Position numbers and translations under genes: made by a program. Under the pieces are notes generated by a model. That model did no database searches. It was not told the DNA's origin and saw only the letters and a list, made by a program, of their open reading frames with translations. Below are positions 12,290 through 22,551 of a stretch of DNA of 64,000 nt, in pieces. Positions within the stretch are counted from its first letter, which is position 1, and each line of letters begins with the position of its first letter. Origin of the DNA: Trebouxia sp. TZW2008 (taxonomy: Eukaryota; Chlorophyta; Trebouxiophyceae; Trebouxiales; Trebouxiaceae); the NCBI GenBank assembly GCA_002118135.1, contig BDIU01000045.1:248001-312000 (forward strand). Reading direction: 5' to 3'.

Positions 12290-15200
12290 ATGGCCTTGCA
12301 GCCACCTGCTGTGCCAGAGTCAGAAAATGACGCAGCAGCTGCAGCACAAGAGCCCGTATCAGTGTCAACTGGGCCAGGTCCAGAGCAAGAACACACATCA
12401 AAAGCAGAGCCAGCACCCCGGCAGGACGTGCCAAACAAGCGGGAAGCAGGCACCACTGAACATTTGACTGCACATGTGCCTGCACATCAGCCTGCAGCAG
12501 GCAATGCAAAATCCCCAGATGGTTTAGCAGCAAAAGCTCCAGATGGTGCAATAGCAAAAGCTCCAGATGATGCAGCAGCAACAGCACCGGATGCGACAGC
12601 AGCAACAGTTACAGTGCCTGCTGGGGATGCTGCAGCTTCAGAGGGAACAGTACAAGACAGCTCTGCACAGCCGTCTGAAGAGGCATCTGTGCCCAGCACT
12701 GTGGATGTTGTTTGTGCTGACACCAAGGGCGTTCTGGTGCTGAATTTCAAGACCATGCGCTGCAACATCCTGTACAAAGGTGAGCAGCACACAAATTTGA
12801 CAGCCATGACAGTATCAGTAGATCTGTACAGTAACATCCCTCTGTAAGGACACTTGATGTAAGGACATTCTTGGTGTAAGGACAGCGCAATTGGGAACCA
12901 ATCACTGCATGCTGACTGCACTAATACCTCTGAGTAAGGACAATTTGATGTAAGGACGATTATCTTGGGAAATAAAGCAGTCGTTACAAAGAGAAGTCAT
13001 TGTATCAGTAGATTCGTATGTGCAGAGAGCCAATTAGCCTGGGCTTGACAGCAGACTGGGCTCCCCACTAAGGTTGTAGTCTTCTGCAGGACAGGAAATG
13101 AGCGGCACTGAATTTGAAAAAGCAGCAGGCAGGGAGAAGGCCAAAAAATGGAAAACCAGTGTGCGAGTGGCATCTGATGATGGCAAACAAGGCGAAATGA
13201 TCGGTGACTGGTTGGCGGTAGGTGCTGAACCCAATGCCTTTTTCTATGTGGCATGTCTTGCTTTTGGCTGCTTTGTACACAAAATGCATGCCTGCACTAG
13301 CTGCCATCTGCAAACATCTTCCGCCAGCACACGGGCCAACATTGCAGCTATTGACAGCTAGTGATGATGACTGCATGGAAGCAATTTTTTGTCAGCCTTC
13401 CATGGCTGAATTGTTCTTTTTGTTCGTGTGGACAGTGTTTGTTGGGTCCCAAGGAAAGTTGTAATTGATTGAATCATTCATTGACACATGTGCAATGCAC
13501 TGCAGAGACATGGTCTGGATGTCAGAATGAGCCAGTTGTTCAAATTAGGAGAAGCAAGGCCAGCAACAGTCAGGCCTCTGGCAGCCCCGAGGCCCTATGC
13601 TGCAAAGCCCTCAGGCCCTCGCCCCCCACCACCTAATTCCACAGCTGTGCTGGCTTCAGCATCCGACACGGCCATTTTAGAGCACCTAGACAAACAGTGG
13701 GTCCCTTGTCTTTCACAAGAACACCTTGTACGTGCCCACCTGCTGCTGTGTGATGTTGCGTTGCATGTTAGCATAAGGTGTCTCTACTGAGACATGGCAA
13801 ATTCGCTGCAGAGCTCAGCAGATTGCTGTGAATTTGTGGTGTGCACATCATACTTCTTCTACCCAGTAAACTTGCTCTGCTTACTACTTGCTGGCTCTTC
13901 TGATATGCCATGCACAATCTTGTACAGCTTGCCAACATTGCAGTTGCCACACAGGTACATTGGGCTGCAGCAAGGTGATCCTGACTTGACCTTTGACAAG
14001 CTGCCAAAGGGCGAGGCAGTGCCACAGATTCAGTCAGGCATGCAATTGCTAGACTTGCAGACAGTCACGCACAAACAGCTGATGGACTTGTCAGCCGCAT
14101 CAGCTGAGACTCCATTTGGGGAGCTGCTGCCTTTCAACCCTGGCGTGCTGCCTTCTCGCTTAGGCTACATGACAGGTATGTTTTGATGGGTGTTTTACAG
14201 CCTCCCTACAGCCCGACATCCTGCTTGTTGTCTTATATATTTTGTCTTGTTGTGTCTGCGTGTGGGTGAACGTGACCATGCATGCTGATGTATGTTCTGG
14301 TTTGATGACTCTGATTGTGACATCCTCCCTTAGTGCACGCCAAATTCAGATGGGGTCAGGGGACACATTAGCACTTGACATACACACCATCAACTTTTGA
14401 CCCCAGAGCACGAAAAAATCATGACGTCAATACATGAGATGCTGACAGTTCCAAAACGTTATGGGGGTTTTATTACAGCAGCAATGCTTCAAGCCTGTGT
14501 GTATGGTTTCTCTGCAGGTCAGCAACCCAAGCGACAGAAGCTCATGTCAGCTCCAACCACTGCCCAGGCCCTGTTGTTGATGAGGCAGTATCTTGATGGT
14601 AAGGCTGCTGAGCCGCCATGGGAGGCCATGCGCATGTCCAGACCACCTGTCATTGCAGGTAAAGTGCTGATCTAGCGTGCTTGTTGTGCTGTGTATGCGA
14701 TATGGGGGTGGTGTTCATCCTTGGCCTTAATCATAGTTGATTGGAATGCCAAGCTGGTCTTGTCCTATATTGCTGTTCAGGCTTGCCACTGGCATGTGCT
14801 ACCATGCCTGTTTTGCGATACATGCACAACGATATCTTGTGTCCATCCTTGACCACATTGATAATTAACTGGAAAGTTGAGCTGCTTCCTGGCCTAGATG
14901 GACTGGCACATTCTGACGCATCTCAATCTCATTCACTCTCGCAGCTGTCTGCTGGCAAAACAAAGGCAGACTTTGTCTGTAAAACAAGGCAGCAGAAATG
15001 GCTGCGCAAATATGCAACCTTGCGCAATTCTGGCAAGCATAACTCTAGGAAGTCATTGAAACCATGCATGCACATTACTGGTCATGCTATGTGCAGGAAG
15101 GGAGCTGGATTTGCGCAGATTTCATGAAGCTGTTGAAGACTGTGGAGGCTTTGATGCTGTAGTCAGCAACAAGAAGTTTGCTCGCATTGCGGTCCGGTTG

Positions 15201-15737
15201 GGCATTGACCTGACCGTGGCGACAAATGCAGCCTATCTCCTCAAGTAAGCACCTGCCTCAAGCTCTGCATTTTTTCTTCTTGACTTACATGTCATCAACA
15301 CGTGGCTGTTAGGTCAGACGCCCTCATTCCAAAATGGATGCTGACTGGCGATTGACTGCTGCAGAGGCTATTATTTGCGGCTGTTGGCACCGTATGTGTC
15401 AGGCAAAACGCCGGAAACACACCCTGAACAGTCAGAAGCGGTGACAGAAAGAGAGGCAGTACTGGATGAAATGCAGATTGATGGTGCTGTCGAGCCTGGC
15501 AGCTTGCCGTCACACGAGTCAGGTGTGAATGGCACCTCTGCTGTTCTGGATGACAGCACAATACAGCAACATAGCAAAATGCTAACGGCCAGGTTGCAGT
15601 CACAGCTTGACCATGGACGTGCTGACGGTCTGTCTGAAAGCGAACCCGACGTTGAACAGGCTTTGCCTCTTCCTGCGAACTTTAAAGCGACGCTGGTAGA
15701 CTCCTCCGGGCCTATTCCAGGTCTCGAGGATGTTTAA
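12290..15737 (+). CDS. SAND + ARID domain nuclear protein
   Basis: Predicted DNA-binding protein with two distinct DNA-binding folds. Seven exons join in phase: 12290-12779, 13090-13217, 13506-13696, 13955-14175, 14518-14658, 15097-15244 and 15365-15737, giving 563 aa. Residues 1-135 are low-complexity Ala/Pro/Glu-rich with imperfect KAPDG-type repeats. Residues about 142-215 form a SAND domain: GVLVLNFKTMRC, then EFEKAAGREKAKKWKTSVRV, where KKWK is the SAND signature (usual form KDWK/KNWK). Residues about 350-460 form an ARID/BRIGHT domain: ELDLRRFHEAVEDCGGFDAV, NKKFARIAVRLGI, and YYLRLLAPY. The C-terminal 90 residues are acidic and Ser-rich. SAND domains occur in animal transcription factors and in RegA/VARL-type proteins of volvocine algae; the pairing with ARID is one I do not recognise. 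Introns 1 and 6 lie inside the SAND and ARID domains. Confidence 0.85.
12829..13002 (+). mobile_element. MITE copy 1 (pogo/Tigger-like, TA target duplication)
   Basis: A 174-bp element in intron 1 of the SAND-ARID gene. It starts with CAGTAACATCCCTCTGTAAG and its other end, read on the minus strand, is CAATGACTTCTCTTTGTAAC, an imperfect inverted repeat. It is flanked on both sides by TA. The interior carries repeated GTAAGGACA motifs. A second 175-bp copy lies in CCT7 and two decayed copies lie elsewhere. CAGT termini with a TA duplication fit the pogo/Tigger group; it codes for nothing, so it is non-autonomous. A wider 12-bp direct repeat (GTATCAGTAGAT) at 12812 and 13002 also brackets it. 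Confidence 0.7.
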
Positions 15738-16050
15738 CGATCTGCGAAGTGCTGTCCTGCTAGTCAGCAAGGCTCCCCAACATCTTACTATCTGCAGCTG
15801 TCCTACTTTCTGATCCGAAAGCGTTTCTGTGACATTTACAATTGTGCTTGCTTTGTATGTTGGCGAGAAGAACTGGTCCACCAGCTGGTCTCGGAGCATA
15901 TAATTGCAAGGAACTTTGAAGGTTGCACAATGCCGCGAGCGCAGCTTCAGAAGCCAAACAGCTTTAGCTACACGTTTGCTCACTGGTGGCAGCTTGTGCT
16001 GTATTCTGTCGACAGTCCTTCCCTAGCAGCATGAAAAGCAGCTTGTGATC
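15738..16050. other. Intergenic region between the SAND-ARID gene and PIGP
   Basis: 313 bp with no exon of its own. It holds the 3' UTR of the SAND-ARID gene and the PIGP promoter. Nothing else is seen. Confidence 0.5.
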
Positions 16051-16834
16051 ATGTCGACCACGGAAGCTCACGGCGCAACCTCGGTTGAAGTATACGGATT
16101 CACAGCATGGATAACAACAGGAGTGGTTTATGGTATGCGCACGATCCCAGAGCTCCTGCTCGAGTCGCACAAGCAGCTTGTCACGCTCATGATCCTTGCA
16201 CAGGCGCCTTTCTCTGCTGGTCGTACACCCCTGAGCACCTCTTGCAATCTGTGGGCATCACATACTATCCAGACAAGTGAGTGTCCGTGTAGTCTGAAGC
16301 CTTGCAAGTTGTATCCAGCTGCTTACCAGGAAATAGCTGCAGGTATTGGGCTCTTGCTGTGCCCACATGGATTTGCATGGCTGTGGTAGCAGCATACTGG
16401 GCATACGAAAGGTACATGATATGCACACAATCTCCGTTTATTCCTCATGCTGATCTGCCAGAACCTGCTTGCAAAGTTCTCTGTTTTGCAGTTGGAACCA
16501 GACATTGGTGCTGCCTCTTGACTCAATCGGAAATATCCAAGGTTTGTGTGCACAAAGGCGCTATGGCATGCTTGCTGCTGGGGTTCTGGACTCATGCAGG
16601 GCTGAGCCCAATTCAAGTGCTGTTTGAGCCTGCAATGGCTTGCAATGCTCTGCTGCAGATGCATACAGCAAATCCCCATACAATTTGGGACTCTCCAGCA
16701 TTGCACAAGATTGCTCGACAAGCGTGGCACCTCTGGCAGATGCAGACCTGTCAATCATGTGTAGATGTCTGTATGGGGACAAGAGCTTAGCTGGTGCGTT
16801 CTACACAAATTTAGAGCTGATTGCAGCTTGCTGA
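16051..16834 (+). CDS. PIGP: PIG-P, subunit of GPI-GlcNAc transferase
   Basis: Small membrane subunit of the complex that makes GlcNAc-phosphatidylinositol, the first step of GPI-anchor synthesis at the ER. Five exons join in phase: 16051-16132, 16204-16276, 16343-16411, 16492-16541 and 16659-16834, giving 149 aa. Family signatures: VEVYGFTAWITTGVVYG (first membrane helix), WSYTPEHLLQSVGITYYPDK, KYWALAVPTW leading into the second helix, then LPLDSIGNIQD and a C-terminal PLADADLSIMCRCLYGD that matches the conserved DI-motif end. The 50-nt exon at 16492-16541 is the easiest to miss and is required to keep the frame. The start MSTTEAHG was chosen as the only in-frame ATG just ahead of the conserved block. 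Confidence 0.93.
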
Positions 16835-17194
16835 TTGACCATGACTGTGAAGTTACCACCATTGCTATTTGTGATACAGCTTAATTGTATGCAGATGCTG
16901 AGATGTGTTACCAGCAACAGATACAGAGCTCCCCATAAATCCACATCTCTAGCATGCTGTGCACTGAAGACACTAGTACTGCGGTCAGCAGCATCCAGTG
17001 TGTTGTCAGCTACCTCACCCAGCTTCTCAGCTCGCTGCATGTGCAAGACCTCGACTTACTCAGCATGACTAACTTCCGGTCAAAAGTCTTGCCGGAACTT
17101 GTCCAAACCTTCGTCACGCGCAAGAGATCAGCGAGCAACAGGAAAGCACACGGCTTGTGTACTTTTGTGCGCTAGCTGCTGTTGTGAGACAGCA

Positions 17195-20100
17195 ATGACT
17201 ACATCACAAGACGTCGTCAATACGCTGTCTAACATCTTCCGAAGGGACGATGGCAAGCAGCACTTGCTGACAGCGGAAACATTTCAGGCAGCAGCTCTGT
17301 CTCTCACTGCCTTTTACAAAGCGAGCACTCACCCATACGTCATAAGAAAGGTCAAGAAGTAAGTCGCTGGGTGCACGGACCTGGAGTAAGCCTGCATGCG
17401 TAAACTGTTTGCATGGTGCAGGTGCGCAAAGCCCATTTTGATCGTAGCAATAGTCACATTCTTTATGGGGACTCTTCTCGCTGTCCCGATCCAGGCGATT
17501 GCACGCGTAGTGAGCAGTCCTGCTGCACGTCTTGGCTGCTGACCTTATGCTGCTGACTAAATCTGCATCCACTGCATGTCATCATGATGTTTTGGCCAAG
17601 TCCGCCAATGTCTCTTGATCACGCACAATCTGCTGCTTGATCTGGTCACAAGTGATTTTGACTGACATAATGGTAGCATGCCAGGTGCAAGTCTTCTCAT
17701 TAGGCTCCATTTCTTCTGAATCAGCAGCAAGCTTTGGTCAGCAATGGGTTACTGATGCAGTTGCCTTCGCACCAATGGTCACCATGCTGGTAGTACGGTC
17801 ATGTAAGTCAGCCCTGGTGCAATCACCCAACTACTTGCAAGCTGCGCCTTGCTGTCAAAATTTGGGTCAGCACTGTGCTGCTGCAATCACCATTGTAGAT
17901 CAGAGCTGCTGCTAGTCATTGTTTTTGCCACTGACATGCTTGCTGGTGAGGTTCACGAGCCTATTGGGTGCGCACAGAAGCACTGAATTTCCTTCAGCTA
18001 ATATTGTCAAAAGCCAAAGCCAGCTGCTTTTGAGTGTCACAAATGTGACTGCAGCTGTGCGGCCATCATGCAGAGTCTCTTACCTGTGTCATTCATTACT
18101 CATTCTTTCATTAAGCATGCATGCCAGACGGGCCAGCTAGGTACTTGTCTGTGTCTTGCAGTCATTCGCAAACCACTGTATAAGTGCTTCATACACATGC
18201 TCCGAGAAGTGAACCCACAGACCGCCCGCACCATTGAAACTACGCCAAGATTCAGAAATCCAAACCAGAAGTCCAAGACAGACAAGTTTGCTGAAAAAGT
18301 AGACAAGACTTATCAGAGGGTGGGTGCCTAAGCCTTGCATCAAGCCCAACTTGTTTTAATGCAAACAAAGTTACATGTCAGCAGCATGCAAGGTTCCTGC
18401 TGTATCACACACCCTGCACAACACAATAGTACAGAAAGTTTTCTTGATATTGACTCCTTTGGCTATTGAGGATCCTTGTATCGAGTCCTTGCATTGAAGT
18501 GTGCTTTTGGATTGGTACCAATGCAGTCATCATGCAGTGCTTGGGCTCCAGCTGCAGTGTCCTTACAACAACATTGTCCTCACTTCAAGTTGTCTTACAT
18601 TGAGAGATCATTGTGCAGCATAAGAATCACTGTTGCAGGCTGTTGACATGGCGATCTTGTCTGCTGGCTTGTATATATGGCGCCAGCTTCCAGTTGTGGG
18701 GAGGCTAGCTGCTCCTGTAGTAAGTCAACACCTCTTGCTTACCCAACTCACTCGCATATCAGGTCTGGTTGCTGTGCATTGAAACACTCTTCAGTGCAGC
18801 ATGTGAGGTGTGATGTTGCTGTTACCAAGCTGCTTGTGCTGCTTTGTCCTAAGACTGCAAACCGAGTGGTGCTGATCCACATTGACAGCGGCAAGCTTGC
18901 ATCAAAGTGGAAGGTTTTGCCGAGCCATAGCAGATGCAACAAAGCAATTATGGTTGCTCTAGCTTGAACTTCACAAAATTAGAGCACAATGATGTGGCGT
19001 GCAGATGCATTGGCTGACAGTCAACAAGACCTTGGGCCCAAGAAGAGCGGCCATCATTTCGCTTGTGGCCCTTTTTGACCCTGTTGAGCCTTATGTCATC
19101 AAGTAAGCTTTGCCTCACTCCACAGTGTGGCACATCTGATCAGCCTTGTTGGCTGGCTAAAGCATGTAAAATTATTCTCTCTCTCTTTCAATAATGTCTC
19201 AATCCCTTTTGTCACCGAGAAATCTTTGCAATCATCTTGAGGGCTATGTACGTCTGAGGGTACATAGCCCTCAAGACTCCAGCAGTGATTCCTGCCATTG
19301 CTTGGTCAATGCATCCTTTCATTGATGGTCTGTTTTATGCACAGACCATCATCAGGAGATATCTAGGAATGTTGTGTCCAAAGCATGCCAACAATCTCCT
19401 CTTTTCTTCATGCTCTTCCTTCGTCTTCTTCCTCACCATCTTCTTCTTCTTGTCGTGCCGAGTGCTGCTTACCAGTGCTGTTGGCGCTTGCAGGTTTGTG
19501 GAAGTATGGCGAGCCAGCAGGATCCTAGGCCCTGAAGTGTTGGACGCCTACCTGTCCCATACAGTGCCCTACCAGCACAGAGCAAGCTATTTGAGGTCGG
19601 CCTCTGCCATGCTTGACTGCATCAGATGATTGTCCGCTGCTGTTGGGCTTCAGGCTTCTTCTTTTCTCATAATCGATTGCTTAACTGCATCAGATAATTG
19701 TCTGATGCTGTTGGACTTGAGAATTCTTCTGTTTTCATGATGGATTCTATTCAAAAGTGACAACACTCAGCTGTCGGGTAACACCCTCACATGCATTGTG
19801 GTTGTGGGCATCATGCTGACCAGCATGTTGATGGTGAGATGCGCACACAGTATCAGTACATTTGGAGGTTTTTGGAAAGCTCTCAAAGCAGGATAAAACA
19901 TGAACACAAACTTTGAAGGGCTGATCCTGGTTGCTGCTTTCACAGCAGCAATCCCAGGCTGCCTCTTTGAGGCTCCTTCTATGATGCCTAACAACGTAGA
20001 CTTTACTTTTACTTTGTTGATGATGCCATGGCAGTCATTCAAGCCATGACAGATTTGGCTGTGCAGGGAACATGAGGTCACCATCAATGCCTTCCTGGCA

Positions 20101-20454
20101 CCTCAGGTGCTGCTGTTGTCAATACCAGTGGTGGGTCCAATCATCTTCATCCCCATGCAAGCAGCCACAGCCTGGCTGGTGGACTTGCTAGTTAAGCAGT
20201 CACATGCACCGTCCCAAACACAGTCTGTGCATCCCAGTGTGCAGTACAATGGCGGGCAGACCGCAGCAAATCAGGGTGCACCCACAATGCCAGCTTCAGC
20301 ACCAGTATACAATCAGCAAGGCCATCAGCCTGCCTCTTACCAGCAAGCACCCTATCAGCAACCTGCGTACCCTTCTGCCAGCGGCTATCAACACCCAGCA
20401 GTCAATAGCATGCCTGGCTATCAACAGAGTGCATCTCCAAGTCAATTCCGGTAG
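17195..20454 (+). CDS. Multi-pass membrane protein, possibly EI24/RRT8-like
   Basis: Not firmly recognised. Eight exons join in phase: 17195-17358, 17422-17509, 17685-17802, 18162-18319, 18639-18719, 19005-19102, 19494-19595 and 20067-20454, giving 398 aa. Likely membrane segments are ILIVAIVTFFMGTLLAVPI (exon 2), AVAFAPMVTMLVV (exon 3), a stretch around ISLVALF (exon 6), and VLLLSIPVVGPIIFIP followed by an amphipathic AATAWLVDLLV (exon 8). A basic hydrophilic linker (RNPNQKSKTDKFAEK) separates the halves. The last 80 residues are Gln/Tyr/Pro/Ala-rich with YQQ repeats and no helix. The arrangement of a charged segment before a terminal IPVVGP hydrophobic hairpin recalls EI24/CysZ-type and fungal RRT8/LDS proteins, which are linked to the ER and lipid droplets; this is an inference. 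A decayed MITE sits in intron 4 and two perfect hairpins in intron 6. Confidence 0.7.
18440..18605 (-). mobile_element. Decayed MITE copy (same family as 12829-13002)
   Basis: Inside intron 4 of the membrane-protein gene. In reverse orientation it matches the interior of the 174-bp element, with GTCCTTACA-type motifs, a central ATGCAGTCATCATGCAGTG and CAAGTTGTCTTACATTGAG. Ends are too diverged to place exactly; the limits given are approximate. Confidence 0.45.
19236..19275. repeat. Perfect 16-bp inverted repeat (hairpin 1)
   Basis: The arms CTTGAGGGCTATGTAC and GTACATAGCCCTCAAG are exact reverse complements with an 8-nt loop. It lies in intron 6 of the membrane-protein gene. There is no mismatch, which is unusual in otherwise decayed intron sequence. 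Confidence 0.85.
19323..19351. repeat. Perfect 10-bp inverted repeat (hairpin 2)
   Basis: The arms TGATGGTCTG and CAGACCATCA are exact reverse complements with a 9-nt loop. It stands 47 bp after hairpin 1 in the same intron and is followed by a TTC/CTT-rich pyrimidine tract (about 19388-19455) before the acceptor at 19493. Confidence 0.8.
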
Positions 20455-20871
20455 CAGCACGTTGCGTTTGAGTTCATATCAAGCTGTTGTTTAACGTCTT
20501 GGAGACCCAATTCCTGTTCGAGCTTGTACTTTGCAAAGCAGCTGAGCTGTAGCAATGCCAATTTGCTTTTGAGTTGTCAGGCAATCATCGCTTGCAATGA
20601 GCATGTGCCAGGCTCCTGTGTTCGGCCTAATCATGAACTGGTCTTGGGATGAGATGAGCTCTGAATGCAAGGCTCGCTGGTCAACTCAAGCTTGAGCTAC
20701 AGTAGGCCTGGCAGCGCTGCATGCAGTACTGCATTTAGAAGTGCCATGAGCATATTAGTACATATTGCCCTCTACTTCAGAGTCTGAGCTTCAAAGAAGG
20801 CATCATCTGTTGCCAGGTCGCAGCCAGTAACAGATCAAGCAGAAGACAGTCCAGATTTGCACATGATAATT
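20455..20871. other. Convergent intergenic region
   Basis: 417 bp between the ends of the membrane-protein gene (+) and the histidine-phosphatase gene (-). It holds 3' UTRs only; no repeat or RNA gene was seen. Confidence 0.5.
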
Positions 20872-22056
20872 TCAACATTGTGACATGCATTGACCATCCA
20901 CCCAGTTACCACTCCACAGCTGACAATTCGCAAAAGCACGACCAGTCATGAGCTCCAACACCCCAAAATGTGTAACAACAGCCAAGACTGCTTCTGGCCT
21001 TTGTTCGAGGTAGTTTCTGAATCTTTCCATCCGTAAAGAAAACTCCTCTGCATGACAGTTGCAACGTTTGTAAATTTCAGAGGACTGTACCACATTGCGC
21101 ATTGACATCTGTGCTGAGCAAATACGAAACCCTTCAAGATTTGCATACATGGTGAAGGCATACAAGAATACCATTCACAGAAATACGTTGAAAATTTCGG
21201 AGTTGCCATACAAGTTTGACTGACAGGCCCACAGTGCAAAGCAATTGGCAGTAGCGCTCAGCGCCTGTGGGTAAGCTTCAATTGCTTGATGCATGCATGC
21301 AGCACTCAGGCCAAATCAACAGAGACGCACATGCATACAGCATGTTTGACCCTTATCCCTCACATGTCTTACTGTGGTATGCTGGATGGGCTCAGAATGC
21401 ATATGTCACATTGTAGTGGGGTCAGCATCTGGAAGCAGCTGCACCTGATGTCTCTGCCAAAACATGCTTGACGTCTCCGCTACCATTGTTATGCCACCAG
21501 ATGTCCTCTAGGTTGTCAAAGCTGACTTGAGGAAACTCCTGCTTCAGCAAAGCTGGCTGCCGCCCAACATCTGATGACAGCCATATGCGCTCGCTGCAAA
21601 GTGGCTCCACAACTGATGGACAATTCGAAGACCCAAACGCAAGCTTGGCTGTGTGTAGAGCTCTGGTCAGCGGGGAGATGATCAACACCTCCGGCTTTGG
21701 CTGCAGTGCTTCAGCAAGGGCGCGTGCTGACACTGCTTGGGCTTTGCCCTCATCAGTCAAACGGGTGTCATAGCTGCACAGCCATTCCTCCTTTCTTGTG
21801 GCTGTGTTCTGTTGGTTTGCGCAAACTTGGAATGCTGAGAAGCTGCAGCTCACAGCAAGGGGTCTTCCAATCTCTCGTCCGGTGTCGACAAGTTCCCTAG
21901 ATGCACATTCATCTCGGTCTGGCCGTGCCGCATCCAATGTATCACCTGCAAAGCCATCAGAGCGTTGACATCATCATCAATGGGAAGAAGGTGTGCTGTG
22001 CCAGGCTCAAGATAGTACGCAGACCTTTTTATTGCTATTGGACATGCGCGAGGCAT
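20872..22056 (-). CDS. Histidine phosphatase superfamily (phosphoglycerate-mutase-like) protein
   Basis: Enzyme of the branch that uses a phospho-histidine intermediate; the substrate cannot be told from sequence. Three exons on the minus strand join in phase: 21854-22056, 21445-21773 and 20872-21047, giving 235 aa. The catalytic RHG motif is in HWMRHGQTEMN near residue 46. Then come YDTRLTDEGKAQA, the SPLTRALHTAKLAF block, and the second catalytic histidine in AVVTHFGVLELMTG near the C-terminus. The start is placed at the ATG of MPRACPIAIK at 22056; no ATG was noted further upstream in this frame. It resembles the plant and fungal phosphoglycerate-mutase-like group rather than glycolytic PGAM. 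Divergent from the ELMO gene. Confidence 0.87.
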
Positions 22057-22551
22057 CTTGTCGGACGCTTTGCTGCGTAGCAGCAGCTGATGCGTTGCGA
22101 CTTGCGGCAGGGGGAGCAATACGGCGCTGAGCGTCAGTGGTGCTGCTCAAGACGCACGGCTGCAGTGCTTTGGTCAAATGCATGGGAGGAATAGACAGCG
22201 CGTTGAGCGTGCCGGGTATGTGTGCAGCGATTCCTGTGCGCTAGGAGACGAACCGACCCGTAACGCCAGCGCTGGACAAGCGCTCGTAGCACTCGCCTCG
22301 CTCGATAGCCTACTTTGAGTCTCTAAACACCCGCTTGGCGATCGAGCAGACTGTCGTAGTAGTGAGTATTGTCGTTAAACGGTTGTCTGTCGTCACTCTT
22401 GCCTTGCCGTGGTCCAGCAGCAGCTTCCAAACACAGCCATCCTTCGTCTTGAAAGCTGCCTTGTCTTGACAAGGCGACGTGTGTTTGGGGTGACAGCTCT
22501 TTGCGAAGCCGAGAAGGCGTTTTGAGGAGCTACACAGCAACAAGGCCTCAG
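22057..22551. promoter_or_regulatory. Shared upstream region of the histidine-phosphatase (-) and ELMO (+) genes
   Basis: 495 bp between divergent start codons. It contains a short inverted motif CTTGTCTTGACAAG near 22461-22474. No core promoter element could be named; promoter role is inferred from position. Confidence 0.45.
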
